This document shows positions 42,612 to 50,360 of a stretch of DNA of 64,000 bases, in pieces. Every line of letters starts with the position of its first letter. Position 1 is the stretch's first letter. Below the pieces are notes generated by a model. That model did no database searches. It was given only the letters and a program-made list of their open reading frames with translations, and was not told the DNA's origin. This stretch comes from Nonomuraea ceibae (GTDB lineage Bacteria > Actinomycetota > Actinomycetes > Streptosporangiales > Streptosporangiaceae). Where the stretch lies: positions 124,001 through 188,000 of the forward strand of contig NZ_JAHKRO010000003.1 of NCBI RefSeq assembly GCF_019396325.1. The letters are read 5' to 3'. The translations under genes and the position numbers were made by a program.

Positions 42612-43646
42612 CTAGCCGCTCGTCGACGCCCTGACCATGAGCTCCGGCTGGAAGACGATCTCCTGGTGCCAGTGGCCCGAGTCGCCCCGCGCGTCGGTCA
42701 GCAGCAGCTCGGCGGCGGCCTGGCCGAGCTGGTGCTTCGGCTGGCGCACCGAGGTCAGCGCAGGCGACAGCAAGGCCGCGAACTCCACGTCGTCGTAGCC
42801 CATGACCGCCATGTCGTGCGGCACCGAGACGCCGCGCCGCTCCAGCCCGCGCAGCGCGCCCAGCGCCACCGTGTCGTTGACGCAGAACAGCGCCGTCGGC
42901 CCGCCGCGCGCCGGCAGCCGCTCCAGCGCGGCCTCACCCTCACGCGGGGTGAGCGCGGGCAGCGTGATCTCGGTGATCACCTCGTCGGGGTCGAGCCCGG
43001 CCGCGCGCACCGCCTTGACCAGCCCTTCCCTGCGGTCGGCGCACTGCCGCACGATCGGCGGCCCGTTGAGGAACGCGATGCGCCGGTGGCCCAGCGACAG
43101 CAGGTGCGCGCCGGCCAGCTCGCCGCCCCGGACGTTGTCGACCGCCACCGCGCACAGCTGGGAGTCGGCGCCCGGCCGGTCGAGCAGCACCATGCCGATG
43201 CCGCGCCGGCGCAGCTCGACCAGGTGGGAGATGTCCTGCCCGGCGGGCGTGATGAGGATGCCGGGCACCCGGTGCTGCTCCAGGATCTGCAGGTAGTGGG
43301 CTTCCTTCTCGATCGAGTCGCCGGAGCTGCAGAGCACGAGCAGGAGCTGCTCCTGCGACAGCCTGGTCTCGATGCCGGGCAGCACCTCGGAGAAGAACGG
43401 GTTGCCGATGTCGCGCACCATGACGCCCACCGAGCGGCCGGAGCCGCCGCGCAACTGCCGGGCGGGCGCGCTGGGCACGAAGCCGAGCGCCTTGATGGAG
43501 GCGCGCACCCGGCGCAGCGTCGGCTCGGCGACCAGCTCGGGCCGGTTGAGCACGTTGGAGACCGTGCCCACGGACACGCCGGCGTGGGCCGCGACGTCGA
43601 CCATGCTGAGCCGGCGGCGCTCGGCCGGCCTGTGGATGTCGGTCAC
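42612..43646 (-). CDS. LacI-family transcriptional repressor
   Basis: This is a 344-residue LacI protein. The HTH is '[20 protein letters not shown]' with [14 protein letters not shown] and the hinge '[15 protein letters not shown]'. The sugar-binding domain has '[20 protein letters not shown]', '[12 protein letters not shown]', '[20 protein letters not shown]' and '[10 protein letters not shown]'. It is divergent from the GH78 gene. The boxes at 43696-43709 and 43787-43800, 91 bases apart, could allow looping. It is the evident regulator of the whole 41-50 kb glycan locus. The inducer is probably a rhamnose-containing sugar. Confidence 0.95.
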   Translation of the reverse strand: MTDIHRPAERRRLSMVDVAAHAGVSVGTVSNVLNRPELVAEPTLRRVRASIKALGFVPSAPARQLRGGSGRSVGVMVRDIGNPFFSEVLPGIETRLSQEQLLLVLCSSGDSIEKEAHYLQILEQHRVPGILITPAGQDISHLVELRRRGIGMVLLDRPGADSQLCAVAVDNVRGGELAGAHLLSLGHRRIAFLNGPPIVRQCADRREGLVKAVRAAGLDPDEVITEITLPALTPREGEAALERLPARGGPTALFCVNDTVALGALRGLERRGVSVPHDMAVMGYDDVEFAALLSPALTSVRQPKHQLGQAAAELLLTDARGDSGHWHQEIVFQPELMVRASTSG

Positions 43647-43695
43647 CGGGGGAAAGCCCTTCTGGTCACCTGGCTGGAAGCGTCCAGTCTACCTG

Positions 43696-43709
43696 TTGAA
43701 ATGTTTCAG
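43696..43709. promoter_or_regulatory. LacI operator near the lacI-type gene
   Basis: TTGAAATGTTTCAG has 13 of 14 positions in common with the downstream box and lies 50 bases before the repressor gene start, consistent with autoregulation. Confidence 0.75.
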
Positions 43710-43747
43710 CCAACCGCGCCGTCAGGCTGGGCCTGGGAGAGCGGGCA

Positions 43748-43800
43748 TTGACGCGGAGACCTCGGGCTGTTTACGGTGCGCAGATATTGAAATGTTTCAA
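43748..43800 (+). promoter_or_regulatory. GH78 gene promoter with LacI operator
   Basis: TTGACG (43748-43753) and TACGGT (43772-43777), spacer 18, form a plausible promoter. TTGAAATGTTTCAA (43787-43800), with perfect six-base arms, sits just after the predicted transcription start, the classic repressor position. Confidence 0.75.
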
Positions 43801-43816
43801 CTAGCTTGGGAGTCCA

Positions 43817-46800
43817 ATGCATCTCGCCGTGACCGATCCGCGGGTGGAAGGGCTGAGCGAGCCCCTGGGCCTGGACGTGCGCGCGCCCGGCTTCTCCTGG
43901 CGGCTCACCGGCCCCGGCCGCGGGCGGGCGCAGAGCGCGTACCGGCTGATCGTGGCGCGCGAGGGCGACCCGGTGGACGACGGGGCCGAGCTGGTCTGGG
44001 ACAGCGGCGACGTGACCTCGGCCGCGACGTACGACATCCCGTACGGCGGGACGGAGCTGCGGCCGCGGACCCGCTACCACTGGCGGGTCAGGGTGGCCGA
44101 CGAGAGCGGCGCGTGGTCGGCGTGGAGCCCGGCGCACTGGTTCGAGACCGGGCTGGGCGACGCCGGCGGCTGGACGGCCGGCTGGATCGGCACACCCTCC
44201 GTGCCCGGCTCGGAGCGCCTGCCGTCGCTGGAGAACGTGCCGCGCGTCTGGGTGGCCGGGCCGCTCGGCCCGTCGCCGTCGGAGAGCGGGGCGTTTCGGA
44301 CCCGGTTCACCGTGCCGGGCGGGGCCAGGCCGCTGTCGGCGTCGCTGGTGATCGGCGGCGGCACGGCGGTCGAGGCGTACCTGAACGGCGAGCCGGTCGC
44401 GGGGGAGACGCGTGACGGCGCGTTCGTGGCCGAGGCCGGGGACCTGGTCGCCCCGGGCGAGAACGTGCTCGCGATCAGGGCTGACGGGTCCGGGCTGTGC
44501 GTGCGGCTGGAGGTCGTGGTCGAGGGCCGGCCGGTGCTGCCGCAGCTCGTGCCGGTGGCCGGGGAGAGCGCGGTGACCGTCACGTCCGGCGGCCGGTGGC
44601 GGGCGAGCGACGAGCCCGGCGACGGGTTCGAGCAGCCGGGCTACGACGACTCCGGGTGGTCGCTGGCCGAGGAGGCGGGCCTGCACGGCGACCCGCCGCA
44701 CGGCCGCGAGCCGATCGGCGACCGGCCCAGCCCCTACCTGCGCCGCGAGTTCGGCGTGCCGTCGCCGGTGCGCCGGGCCAGGCTGTACGCCACCGCGCTC
44801 GGCGTCTACGAGATGCACCTGAACGGCACCCGGGTCGGCGCCGACCACCTGGCCCCCGGCTGGACCGACTACCGCCACCGCGTCACATACCAGACCTACG
44901 ACGTGACGGCGCTGGTGTCGGAGGGGCGCAACGCGATCGGCGCGGTCCTGGCCGACGGCTGGTACGCGGGCCACATCAGCTGGTTCGGGTCCTTCCAGTA
45001 CGGCAGGCGGCTCGCCTTCCGCGCCGAGCTGGAGATCCTGCACGACGACGGCAGCGTGACGCGGCTGTGCACCGATCGCGACTGGCGGGCCGGGTCGGGC
45101 GCGATCCGCTACGCCGACCTGCAGAACGGCGAGCGGCAGGACCTGGCCGCCGAGCCGCTCGGCTGGACGGCGGCCGGGTTCGACGACTCCGGCTGGGCGC
45201 CGGCGGTGCCGGTGAGCCCGCCCTCGGGCCGCCTGACCGCCGCCGTCGCGCCGCCGATCCGGGTGCACGAGGAGCTGGAGCCCGTGGCCGTGTGGGAGCG
45301 GCGGCCGGGCGTGTGGATCGCCGACTTCGGGCAGAACCTGGTCGGCTGGGTCCGGCTGACCGGCCGCGCCGGGCGCGACCGGCCGGTGGTGCTGCGCCAC
45401 GCCGAGGTGCTCGACCACGAGGGCGGGCTGCACCTGGCCAACCTGCGCTCGGCGCGGGCGACGGACGAGTTCCTGCCGCGCGGCGACGGGGCGGAGACGT
45501 TCGAGCCGCGCTTCACCTTCCACGGCTTCCGCTACGTCGAGGTGTCGGGGCTGCGCGAGGCCCCGGCGGAGCTCACCGCCCGGGTGGCCCACGCCGCGAT
45601 GGAGCCCGCGGGCGAGTTCGCCTGCTCCGACGAGCGGCTGGACAAGCTGCAGCGCAACATCGTGTGGGGGCAGCGGGGCAACTTCGTGGCCGTCCCCACC
45701 GACTGCCCGCAGCGTGACGAGCGGCTGGGCTGGACCGGCGACATCTGGGCGTTCGCGCCCACCGCGCTGTTCAACTACGACGCCGCCGCCTTCCTGCGGA
45801 GCTGGCTGGCCGACGTGGTCGACGCGCAGGCCGACGACGGCGCGGTCACGCACGTGGCGCCCGACGTGCTGTCGGGGCGCGGGCTGTCGCCCAACGCCAA
45901 GGAGGCGGGCTCGCCCGGCTGGGGCGACGCGCTGGTGATGCTGCCGTGGGCGTTGCACCGGCTGCGCGGTGACGCCGGGGTGGTCGCCGCCTGCTTCGAG
46001 CCGATGCTGCGCTGGCTGGCGTACCTGGAGCAGCGCTCCGACAGCGGCGTCTTCCCCGAGGAGGGGTTCGGCGACTGGCTGTCGATCGGCGCCGAGACGC
46101 CCAAGCGGCTCGTCGGCACCGCGATCTTCGCGCTGTCGGCGCGGCAGCTCGCCGGGCTCGCCGCCGCGCTCGGCCGGGACGAGGACGAGCGGGCCTGCCT
46201 GGAGCTGTACGGGCGCGTCCGGCAAGCGTTCCGCGCGGCCTTCGTCGAGGGGCCCGGCGTGGTGGCGAGCGGGACGCAGACCGCGTACGTGCTGGCCATC
46301 ACGGCCGGGCTGCTGGAGGAGCACGAACTGCCCAGGGCCGCCGCGCGGCTGGCCCGCGACATCGAGGCGCGCGGCGGCCACCTGTCGACGGGCTTTCTCG
46401 GCACGCCGTTCCTGCTGGACGCGCTCACCTCGACCGGGCGGCTGGACGTGGCGTACCGGCTGCTGACGCAGGACACGTTCCCGTCGTGGCTCTACCCGGT
46501 CGTGCACGGCGACGCGACGACGATGTGGGAGCGCTGGGACTCCTGGAGCCACCACCGGGGGTTGCAGGACCCGGGCATGAACTCCTTCAACCACTACGCG
46601 TACGGGGCCGTCGGCGACTGGATGTACCGGACGGTCGGAGGGCTGGCCGCCGGATCGCCCGGCTACGCCGACGTCGTGGTGCGCCCGCGCCCCGGCGGCG
46701 GCATCACGTGGGCGCGCACCGCGCACCGCACCCGGCACGGCCGGGTGGAGGTCGCCTGGCGGCAGGGGGACGACGGCTTCGCGCTGGACGTGGTGCTGCC

Positions 46801-46966
46801 GCCCGGCACGCGCGGCGAGGTGCACGTGCCGGCGCCGCCCGAGCGGGTGACCGAGGGCGGGGCGCCCGTGGCGGAGTCGCCGGGCGTGCTGTTCGACCGG
46901 CCCGGTGACGAGGGCGGGTCGGTCTTCCGGGTGGGCTCCGGCACGTACGCGTTCCGGACGTTTTAA
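43817..46966 (+). CDS. Alpha-L-rhamnosidase, glycoside hydrolase family 78
   Basis: This 1049-residue protein is a complete GH78 enzyme without signal peptide. N-terminal Fn3-like domain ('RYHWRVRVADESGAWSAWSP') is followed by beta domains ('LGVYEMHLNGTRVGADHLAP', 'WIADFGQNLVGWVRL'), an (alpha/alpha)6 barrel and a C-terminal beta domain. Catalytic region markers are 'PTDCPQRDERLGWTGD' with the acidic residues, 'FGDWLSIG' and TTMWERWDSW. 'GMNSFNHYAYGAVGDWMY' is also typical. It cleaves terminal alpha-L-rhamnose from imported oligosaccharides in the cytoplasm. GGGAG lies four bases before ATG 43817. It is repressed through the box at 43787. Confidence 0.96.
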   Translation: MHLAVTDPRVEGLSEPLGLDVRAPGFSWRLTGPGRGRAQSAYRLIVAREGDPVDDGAELVWDSGDVTSAATYDIPYGGTELRPRTRYHWRVRVADESGAWSAWSPAHWFETGLGDAGGWTAGWIGTPSVPGSERLPSLENVPRVWVAGPLGPSPSESGAFRTRFTVPGGARPLSASLVIGGGTAVEAYLNGEPVAGETRDGAFVAEAGDLVAPGENVLAIRADGSGLCVRLEVVVEGRPVLPQLVPVAGESAVTVTSGGRWRASDEPGDGFEQPGYDDSGWSLAEEAGLHGDPPHGREPIGDRPSPYLRREFGVPSPVRRARLYATALGVYEMHLNGTRVGADHLAPGWTDYRHRVTYQTYDVTALVSEGRNAIGAVLADGWYAGHISWFGSFQYGRRLAFRAELEILHDDGSVTRLCTDRDWRAGSGAIRYADLQNGERQDLAAEPLGWTAAGFDDSGWAPAVPVSPPSGRLTAAVAPPIRVHEELEPVAVWERRPGVWIADFGQNLVGWVRLTGRAGRDRPVVLRHAEVLDHEGGLHLANLRSARATDEFLPRGDGAETFEPRFTFHGFRYVEVSGLREAPAELTARVAHAAMEPAGEFACSDERLDKLQRNIVWGQRGNFVAVPTDCPQRDERLGWTGDIWAFAPTALFNYDAAAFLRSWLADVVDAQADDGAVTHVAPDVLSGRGLSPNAKEAGSPGWGDALVMLPWALHRLRGDAGVVAACFEPMLRWLAYLEQRSDSGVFPEEGFGDWLSIGAETPKRLVGTAIFALSARQLAGLAAALGRDEDERACLELYGRVRQAFRAAFVEGPGVVASGTQTAYVLAITAGLLEEHELPRAAARLARDIEARGGHLSTGFLGTPFLLDALTSTGRLDVAYRLLTQDTFPSWLYPVVHGDATTMWERWDSWSHHRGLQDPGMNSFNHYAYGAVGDWMYRTVGGLAAGSPGYADVVVRPRPGGGITWARTAHRTRHGRVEVAWRQGDDGFALDVVLPPGTRGEVHVPAPPERVTEGGAPVAESPGVLFDRPGDEGGSVFRVGSGTYAFRTF

Positions 46967-46971
46967 CGTTT

Positions 46972-47023
46972 CACCGTGGCCGCCCGTACATCCCGAAATG
47001 TCGGGTTTGAGGCAGCCACGGTG
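46972..47023 (+). terminator. Nested stem-loop after the GH78 gene
   Basis: CACCGTGGC (46972-46980) pairs with GCCACGGTG (47015-47023), and CCCGA/TCGGG (46992-46996 and 47001-47005) forms an inner hairpin. It lies directly after the GH78 stop and before the transporter promoter. Confidence 0.6.
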
Positions 47024-47045
47024 AACAAACCGTTATCCCAGGCTA

Positions 47046-47098
47046 TTGACACAAATAGAGGGGATCGCGAGACTCGAAACGTGTCTGAAACGTTCAAA
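47046..47098 (+). promoter_or_regulatory. Transporter promoter with two LacI-type half/whole sites
   Basis: TTGACA at 47046-47051 is a strong -35. TCGAAACGTGTC (47074-47085) and CTGAAACGTTCAAA (47085-47098) resemble the locus LacI box and overlap the -10/start region. Confidence 0.6.
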
Positions 47099-47136
47099 TC
47101 AACGCAGGACACGGCAAGGTGAGAGGCAGTTCCATC

Positions 47137-48027
47137 GTGACCAGCACAAAGGCGCGCCGCCGGCTCCCGTGGGGCGTCTATCTTGTTCTCCTCCCCACGT
47201 TCGCCCTGCTCGCGGCGTTCGCGTACTACCCCGCGCTGAACGGCATGGTCCACTCGCTCTTCGAGTGGCGGCCGGGCTTCGAGTCGCCCTTCGTCGGTTT
47301 CGAGAACTACCTCACGATGCTCGGCGACGACCTGTGGTGGGCCTCGTTCCGCAACATCGGCGTCATCTTCGTCTGGGCCGTCACGCTCATGTGGGTGTTC
47401 CCGCTGCTGGCCGCCGAGCTGGTGATGTCGCTGTCGAGCGAGCGGCTGCGCTTCGTCTTCCGCACGCTGCTCATCCTCCCGCTCGCCTTCCCCGCGGTGG
47501 TCAACGTGCTGCTGTGGCAGTTCATGTACGACCCGCGCGACGGCGTCATCAACAGCCTGCTGCGCGCGGTGGGACTGGACGGGGTGGCCGCCAACTGGAT
47601 CGGCGACCCCGACACCGCGCTGGTCGCGCTGATGACGATCGGCTTCCCCTGGGTGGCGAGCCTGCCGTTCCTGGTCTTCCTGTCGGCCCTGCAGAACGTG
47701 CCCGCGGAGATCTACCAGGCCGCCGAGGTCGACGGGGCCGGGCGGCTGCGCCGCTTCTGGAGCATCGACCTGCCGATGATGCTGCGCGACGTCAAGCTGC
47801 TGTTCGTGCTGGCGGTGATCTCGGTGCTCCAGTACGGCATGCAGGCGCACATCATGACCAAGGGCGGCCCCGACAACGCCACCCAGGTGCCGGTGCTGCG
47901 CATGCTCGACGCCGCCTTCCTGGACACGAGCTGGGGCTACGCCGCCACGCTCGGCACCGTGCTGTTCGCGCTGACGCTCGGCGTGAGCCTGGTCTCGCTG
48001 GTTCTCGGCAGGAAGGCGGGAGCGTGA
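47137..48027 (+). CDS. Carbohydrate ABC transporter permease (MalF type)
   Basis: This is a permease of about 296 residues with six membrane helices. 'PWGVYLVLLPTFALLAAFAY' forms TM1, and the EAA loop reads 'VPAEIYQAAEVDGAGRLRRF' followed by WSIDLPMML. This is the CUT1 (sugar) type. The start is GTG 47137 with GAGAGG ten bases upstream, or GTG 47119. It is followed by the second permease with a GTGA overlap. No ATPase gene is in the locus, so a shared MsiK-type ATPase elsewhere probably powers it. Confidence 0.93.
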   Translation: MTSTKARRRLPWGVYLVLLPTFALLAAFAYYPALNGMVHSLFEWRPGFESPFVGFENYLTMLGDDLWWASFRNIGVIFVWAVTLMWVFPLLAAELVMSLSSERLRFVFRTLLILPLAFPAVVNVLLWQFMYDPRDGVINSLLRAVGLDGVAANWIGDPDTALVALMTIGFPWVASLPFLVFLSALQNVPAEIYQAAEVDGAGRLRRFWSIDLPMMLRDVKLLFVLAVISVLQYGMQAHIMTKGGPDNATQVPVLRMLDAAFLDTSWGYAATLGTVLFALTLGVSLVSLVLGRKAGA

Positions 48028-48848
48028 GCCGCACGCGCAGGACCAACCTGGTGGCGGGCGCGGCGCTGTCGGTGCTCGCCTTCGCCGGGCTGTTCCCGTA
48101 CCTGTTCATGCTGGCCGCCTCGGTCAAGGACAACGAGCAGTTCTTCGCCAGCTACTGGTCGCCGGCCTGGCCGGTCCACCTGGACAACTACGCGGTGGCC
48201 TGGGAGCAGGTCAGCCCGTACCTGTTCACCTCGTTCGTGGTGGCGGGGCTGGCCATCGCGGGCACGCTGGTGCTGGCCCCTGCCGCCGCGTTCGTCTTCG
48301 CCCGCTACCGCTTCCCGGGGCGCGGCGCGCTGTTCGGGCTGATCGCGGCGCTGCTCATGGTGCCGTCGATCACCAGCCTGATCCCGCTGTTCGTGCTGAT
48401 GCGCGACCTGGGCATCCTGGACAGCCGGCTGGTGCTGATCATTCCGCACGTCACCGGCAACACGGTGTTCGGGATCGTCATCATGCGCACCTACATGGCG
48501 CAGATCCCCGAGGAGATCTTCGAGGCGGCGCGGGTGGACGGGGCCGGCGGCGTCCGCCTGTTCCTGGCCTTCATGCTGCCGCTGGCCCGGCCGGTGATCG
48601 GCACGGTGGCGCTGATGACCGTGCTGGGCGTGTGGAACGACTACTTCTGGCCGCTGCTCACCGTGCAGACCGACGAGTTCCGGACGATCCCGGCCGGCCT
48701 GGCGTTCTTCGCCAACCAGAACGTGCAGCAGTGGGGGCCGCTGTTCGCCGGATACGTGCTGGCCAGCCTGCCGCTGCTGGCGCTGTTCACGTTCCTGTCG
48801 AAGTGGTTCCTGGCCGGCATCCAGGGCGGCATCGTCTCCGGCAAGTGA
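48024..48848 (+). CDS. Carbohydrate ABC transporter permease (MalG type)
   Basis: This is a 274-residue CUT1 permease with six membrane helices. 'LFPYLFMLAASVKDNEQFF' is typical near the N terminus, and the EAA loop is 'IPEEIFEAARVDGAGGVRLF' with LPLARPVIGT. It ends 'FLAGIQGGIVSGK', close to the common LTAGLTAGAVKG-type end of MalG proteins. Its GTG overlaps the stop of the MalF-type gene by three bases, so the subunits are made in equal amounts. Confidence 0.94.
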   Translation: MSRTRRTNLVAGAALSVLAFAGLFPYLFMLAASVKDNEQFFASYWSPAWPVHLDNYAVAWEQVSPYLFTSFVVAGLAIAGTLVLAPAAAFVFARYRFPGRGALFGLIAALLMVPSITSLIPLFVLMRDLGILDSRLVLIIPHVTGNTVFGIVIMRTYMAQIPEEIFEAARVDGAGGVRLFLAFMLPLARPVIGTVALMTVLGVWNDYFWPLLTVQTDEFRTIPAGLAFFANQNVQQWGPLFAGYVLASLPLLALFTFLSKWFLAGIQGGIVSGK

Positions 48849-48862
48849 GGTCATGCGGTTGT

Positions 48863-48876
48863 TTGAAACGTATCAA
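48863..48876. promoter_or_regulatory. LacI-type box inside the transporter operon
   Basis: TTGAAACGTATCAA matches the locus operator at 12-13 of 14 positions. It lies between the second permease and the binding-protein gene, suggesting an extra regulated promoter or a roadblock inside the operon. Confidence 0.65.
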
Positions 48877-48897
48877 CCACGAAAGGACCCAGCTCTC

Positions 48898-50349
48898 ATG
48901 AGAACACCCCCCAAGAGCGGGCTGGCGGGCGCCGCCATGCTGCTCGCCCTGACAGGCTGCGGCCTGCTGGGCACCGGCGACAAGGGCGCGACCGGCGCCG
49001 ACGGCAAGGTCACGATCACCCTGGCCGGCCCCAACCAGTGGAACTCCAGCGGCAGCACCTTCGGCCCCGCCTGGGAGGCGATCGTCGACTCCTTCGAGAA
49101 GCGCGAGCCCGGCATCGAGGTCAGGACCCAGGTGCTGCCCCTCGACGGCTTCTCCCAGACGATCACCACCCAGCTCGCCGCCGGAACCGCGCCCGAACTC
49201 GTCTTCAACCAGCCGCCGCACAAGGCGCACGAGGTGCACGCCCTCGACGCCGAGCTCCAGAAGCCCAACCCGTACGTGCCGGGCAACCAGCGCTGGCTCG
49301 ACGTGTTCAAGAAGGACTACTTCGGCCCCGGCGTCGCCAAGGCGCTCAGCAAGGAGAGCGGGAAGCTGGAGTACATCCCGTTCAACCTGGTCGCGATCGG
49401 CCTGTTCTACAACAAGGACGCCTTCGCCAAGGCCGGCCTCGACGGGCCGCCGGCCACCTGGGAGGACTTCAGGAGCGCCTGCAAGAAGCTGAAGGACGCC
49501 GGCTACGACCCGGTCGCGCTCGACAAGGGCGGCATGGCCGTGGGCTGGACCTGGGAGTCGATCAGCACCCAGCTCGTCGACAAGTACCACGACGAGTGGA
49601 ACTTCTTCGACGCCACCGGCAAGCCCGGCAAGGCCACCGTCGCGCCCCTGGTGACGGAGAAGTCGCTCAGCAAGGCGATCAAGGAGGGCACGCTCAGCAC
49701 GAAGACGCCCGAGGTCGCCGAGGCGCTCAAGCTCTACAAGGAGTTCTTCGACTGCGGCACGCCCAACTGGACGGGCGTGGCCGACGGCGGCGCGACGGTC
49801 GGCTACCGCGACTTCGTGGCCGGCAAGGCGGCCATGTCGTGGGGCACCGACTTCGCCGTCGAGGCGCTGAAGGCGGACGCGAAGTTCCCGCTGGCCACGA
49901 TGCCGTTCCCGACCATCACCAAGGCCACCACGCCGCTGTCGAGCGACGCCCCGGCCCGCTACGGCGCCTCGATCGGCGGCACCAGCTACATGATCCCGTC
50001 GACGGTCAAGGGCGAGAAGTACGCGGCGGCGGTCAAGTTCCTGCAGTACATGAGCTCCCCGGCGATCAAGCCGTGGCTGGACGCGACCGGCGGCCTGCCC
50101 GCGATCGAGGGCGTCGAGCCGTCGCCCGAGACCGCCGGGCTGCTGGAGGGCGAGTGGGGCAAGACGTTCCGGGTCACCGGGCTGCCCGGCGGGCCCGAGG
50201 GGACCTCGTTCCGCGACGTGTTCGACGGCTACCTGCTCGGCGAGCGGTCGCTGGAGGAGGAGCTGGACGACCTGGCGAAGTGGTGGGACCGCGGCGTCGA
50301 GGCCGGCATCAAGAAGAACGCCTGGGGCGACGAGGACTGGGCGAAATAG
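48898..50349 (+). CDS. Extracellular carbohydrate-binding lipoprotein of ABC transporter
   Basis: This is a 483-residue CUT1 solute-binding protein. The signal peptide ends in lipobox LALTGC with Cys about residue 21. The mature part has 'KVTITLAGPNQWNSSGSTFG', 'FEKREPGIEVRTQVLPLDGF', 'EYIPFNLVAIGLFYNKDAFA', 'GKAAMSWGTDFAVEALKA' and 'KFLQYMSSPAIKPWLDATGG', as in MalE/UgpB-like proteins. It captures an oligosaccharide at the outer face for the two permeases. AAAGGA precedes the ATG by ten bases. Placing the binding protein after the permeases is less common. Confidence 0.94.
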   Translation: MRTPPKSGLAGAAMLLALTGCGLLGTGDKGATGADGKVTITLAGPNQWNSSGSTFGPAWEAIVDSFEKREPGIEVRTQVLPLDGFSQTITTQLAAGTAPELVFNQPPHKAHEVHALDAELQKPNPYVPGNQRWLDVFKKDYFGPGVAKALSKESGKLEYIPFNLVAIGLFYNKDAFAKAGLDGPPATWEDFRSACKKLKDAGYDPVALDKGGMAVGWTWESISTQLVDKYHDEWNFFDATGKPGKATVAPLVTEKSLSKAIKEGTLSTKTPEVAEALKLYKEFFDCGTPNWTGVADGGATVGYRDFVAGKAAMSWGTDFAVEALKADAKFPLATMPFPTITKATTPLSSDAPARYGASIGGTSYMIPSTVKGEKYAAAVKFLQYMSSPAIKPWLDATGGLPAIEGVEPSPETAGLLEGEWGKTFRVTGLPGGPEGTSFRDVFDGYLLGERSLEEELDDLAKWWDRGVEAGIKKNAWGDEDWAK

Positions 50350-50360
50350 GAGGAGATGGG

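Noticed and set aside
43706..46825. 1039-codon minus-strand ORF under the GH78 gene
   Set aside because: The plus strand encodes a complete GH78 enzyme; the antisense frame is low-complexity Arg/Pro/Gly/His sequence.
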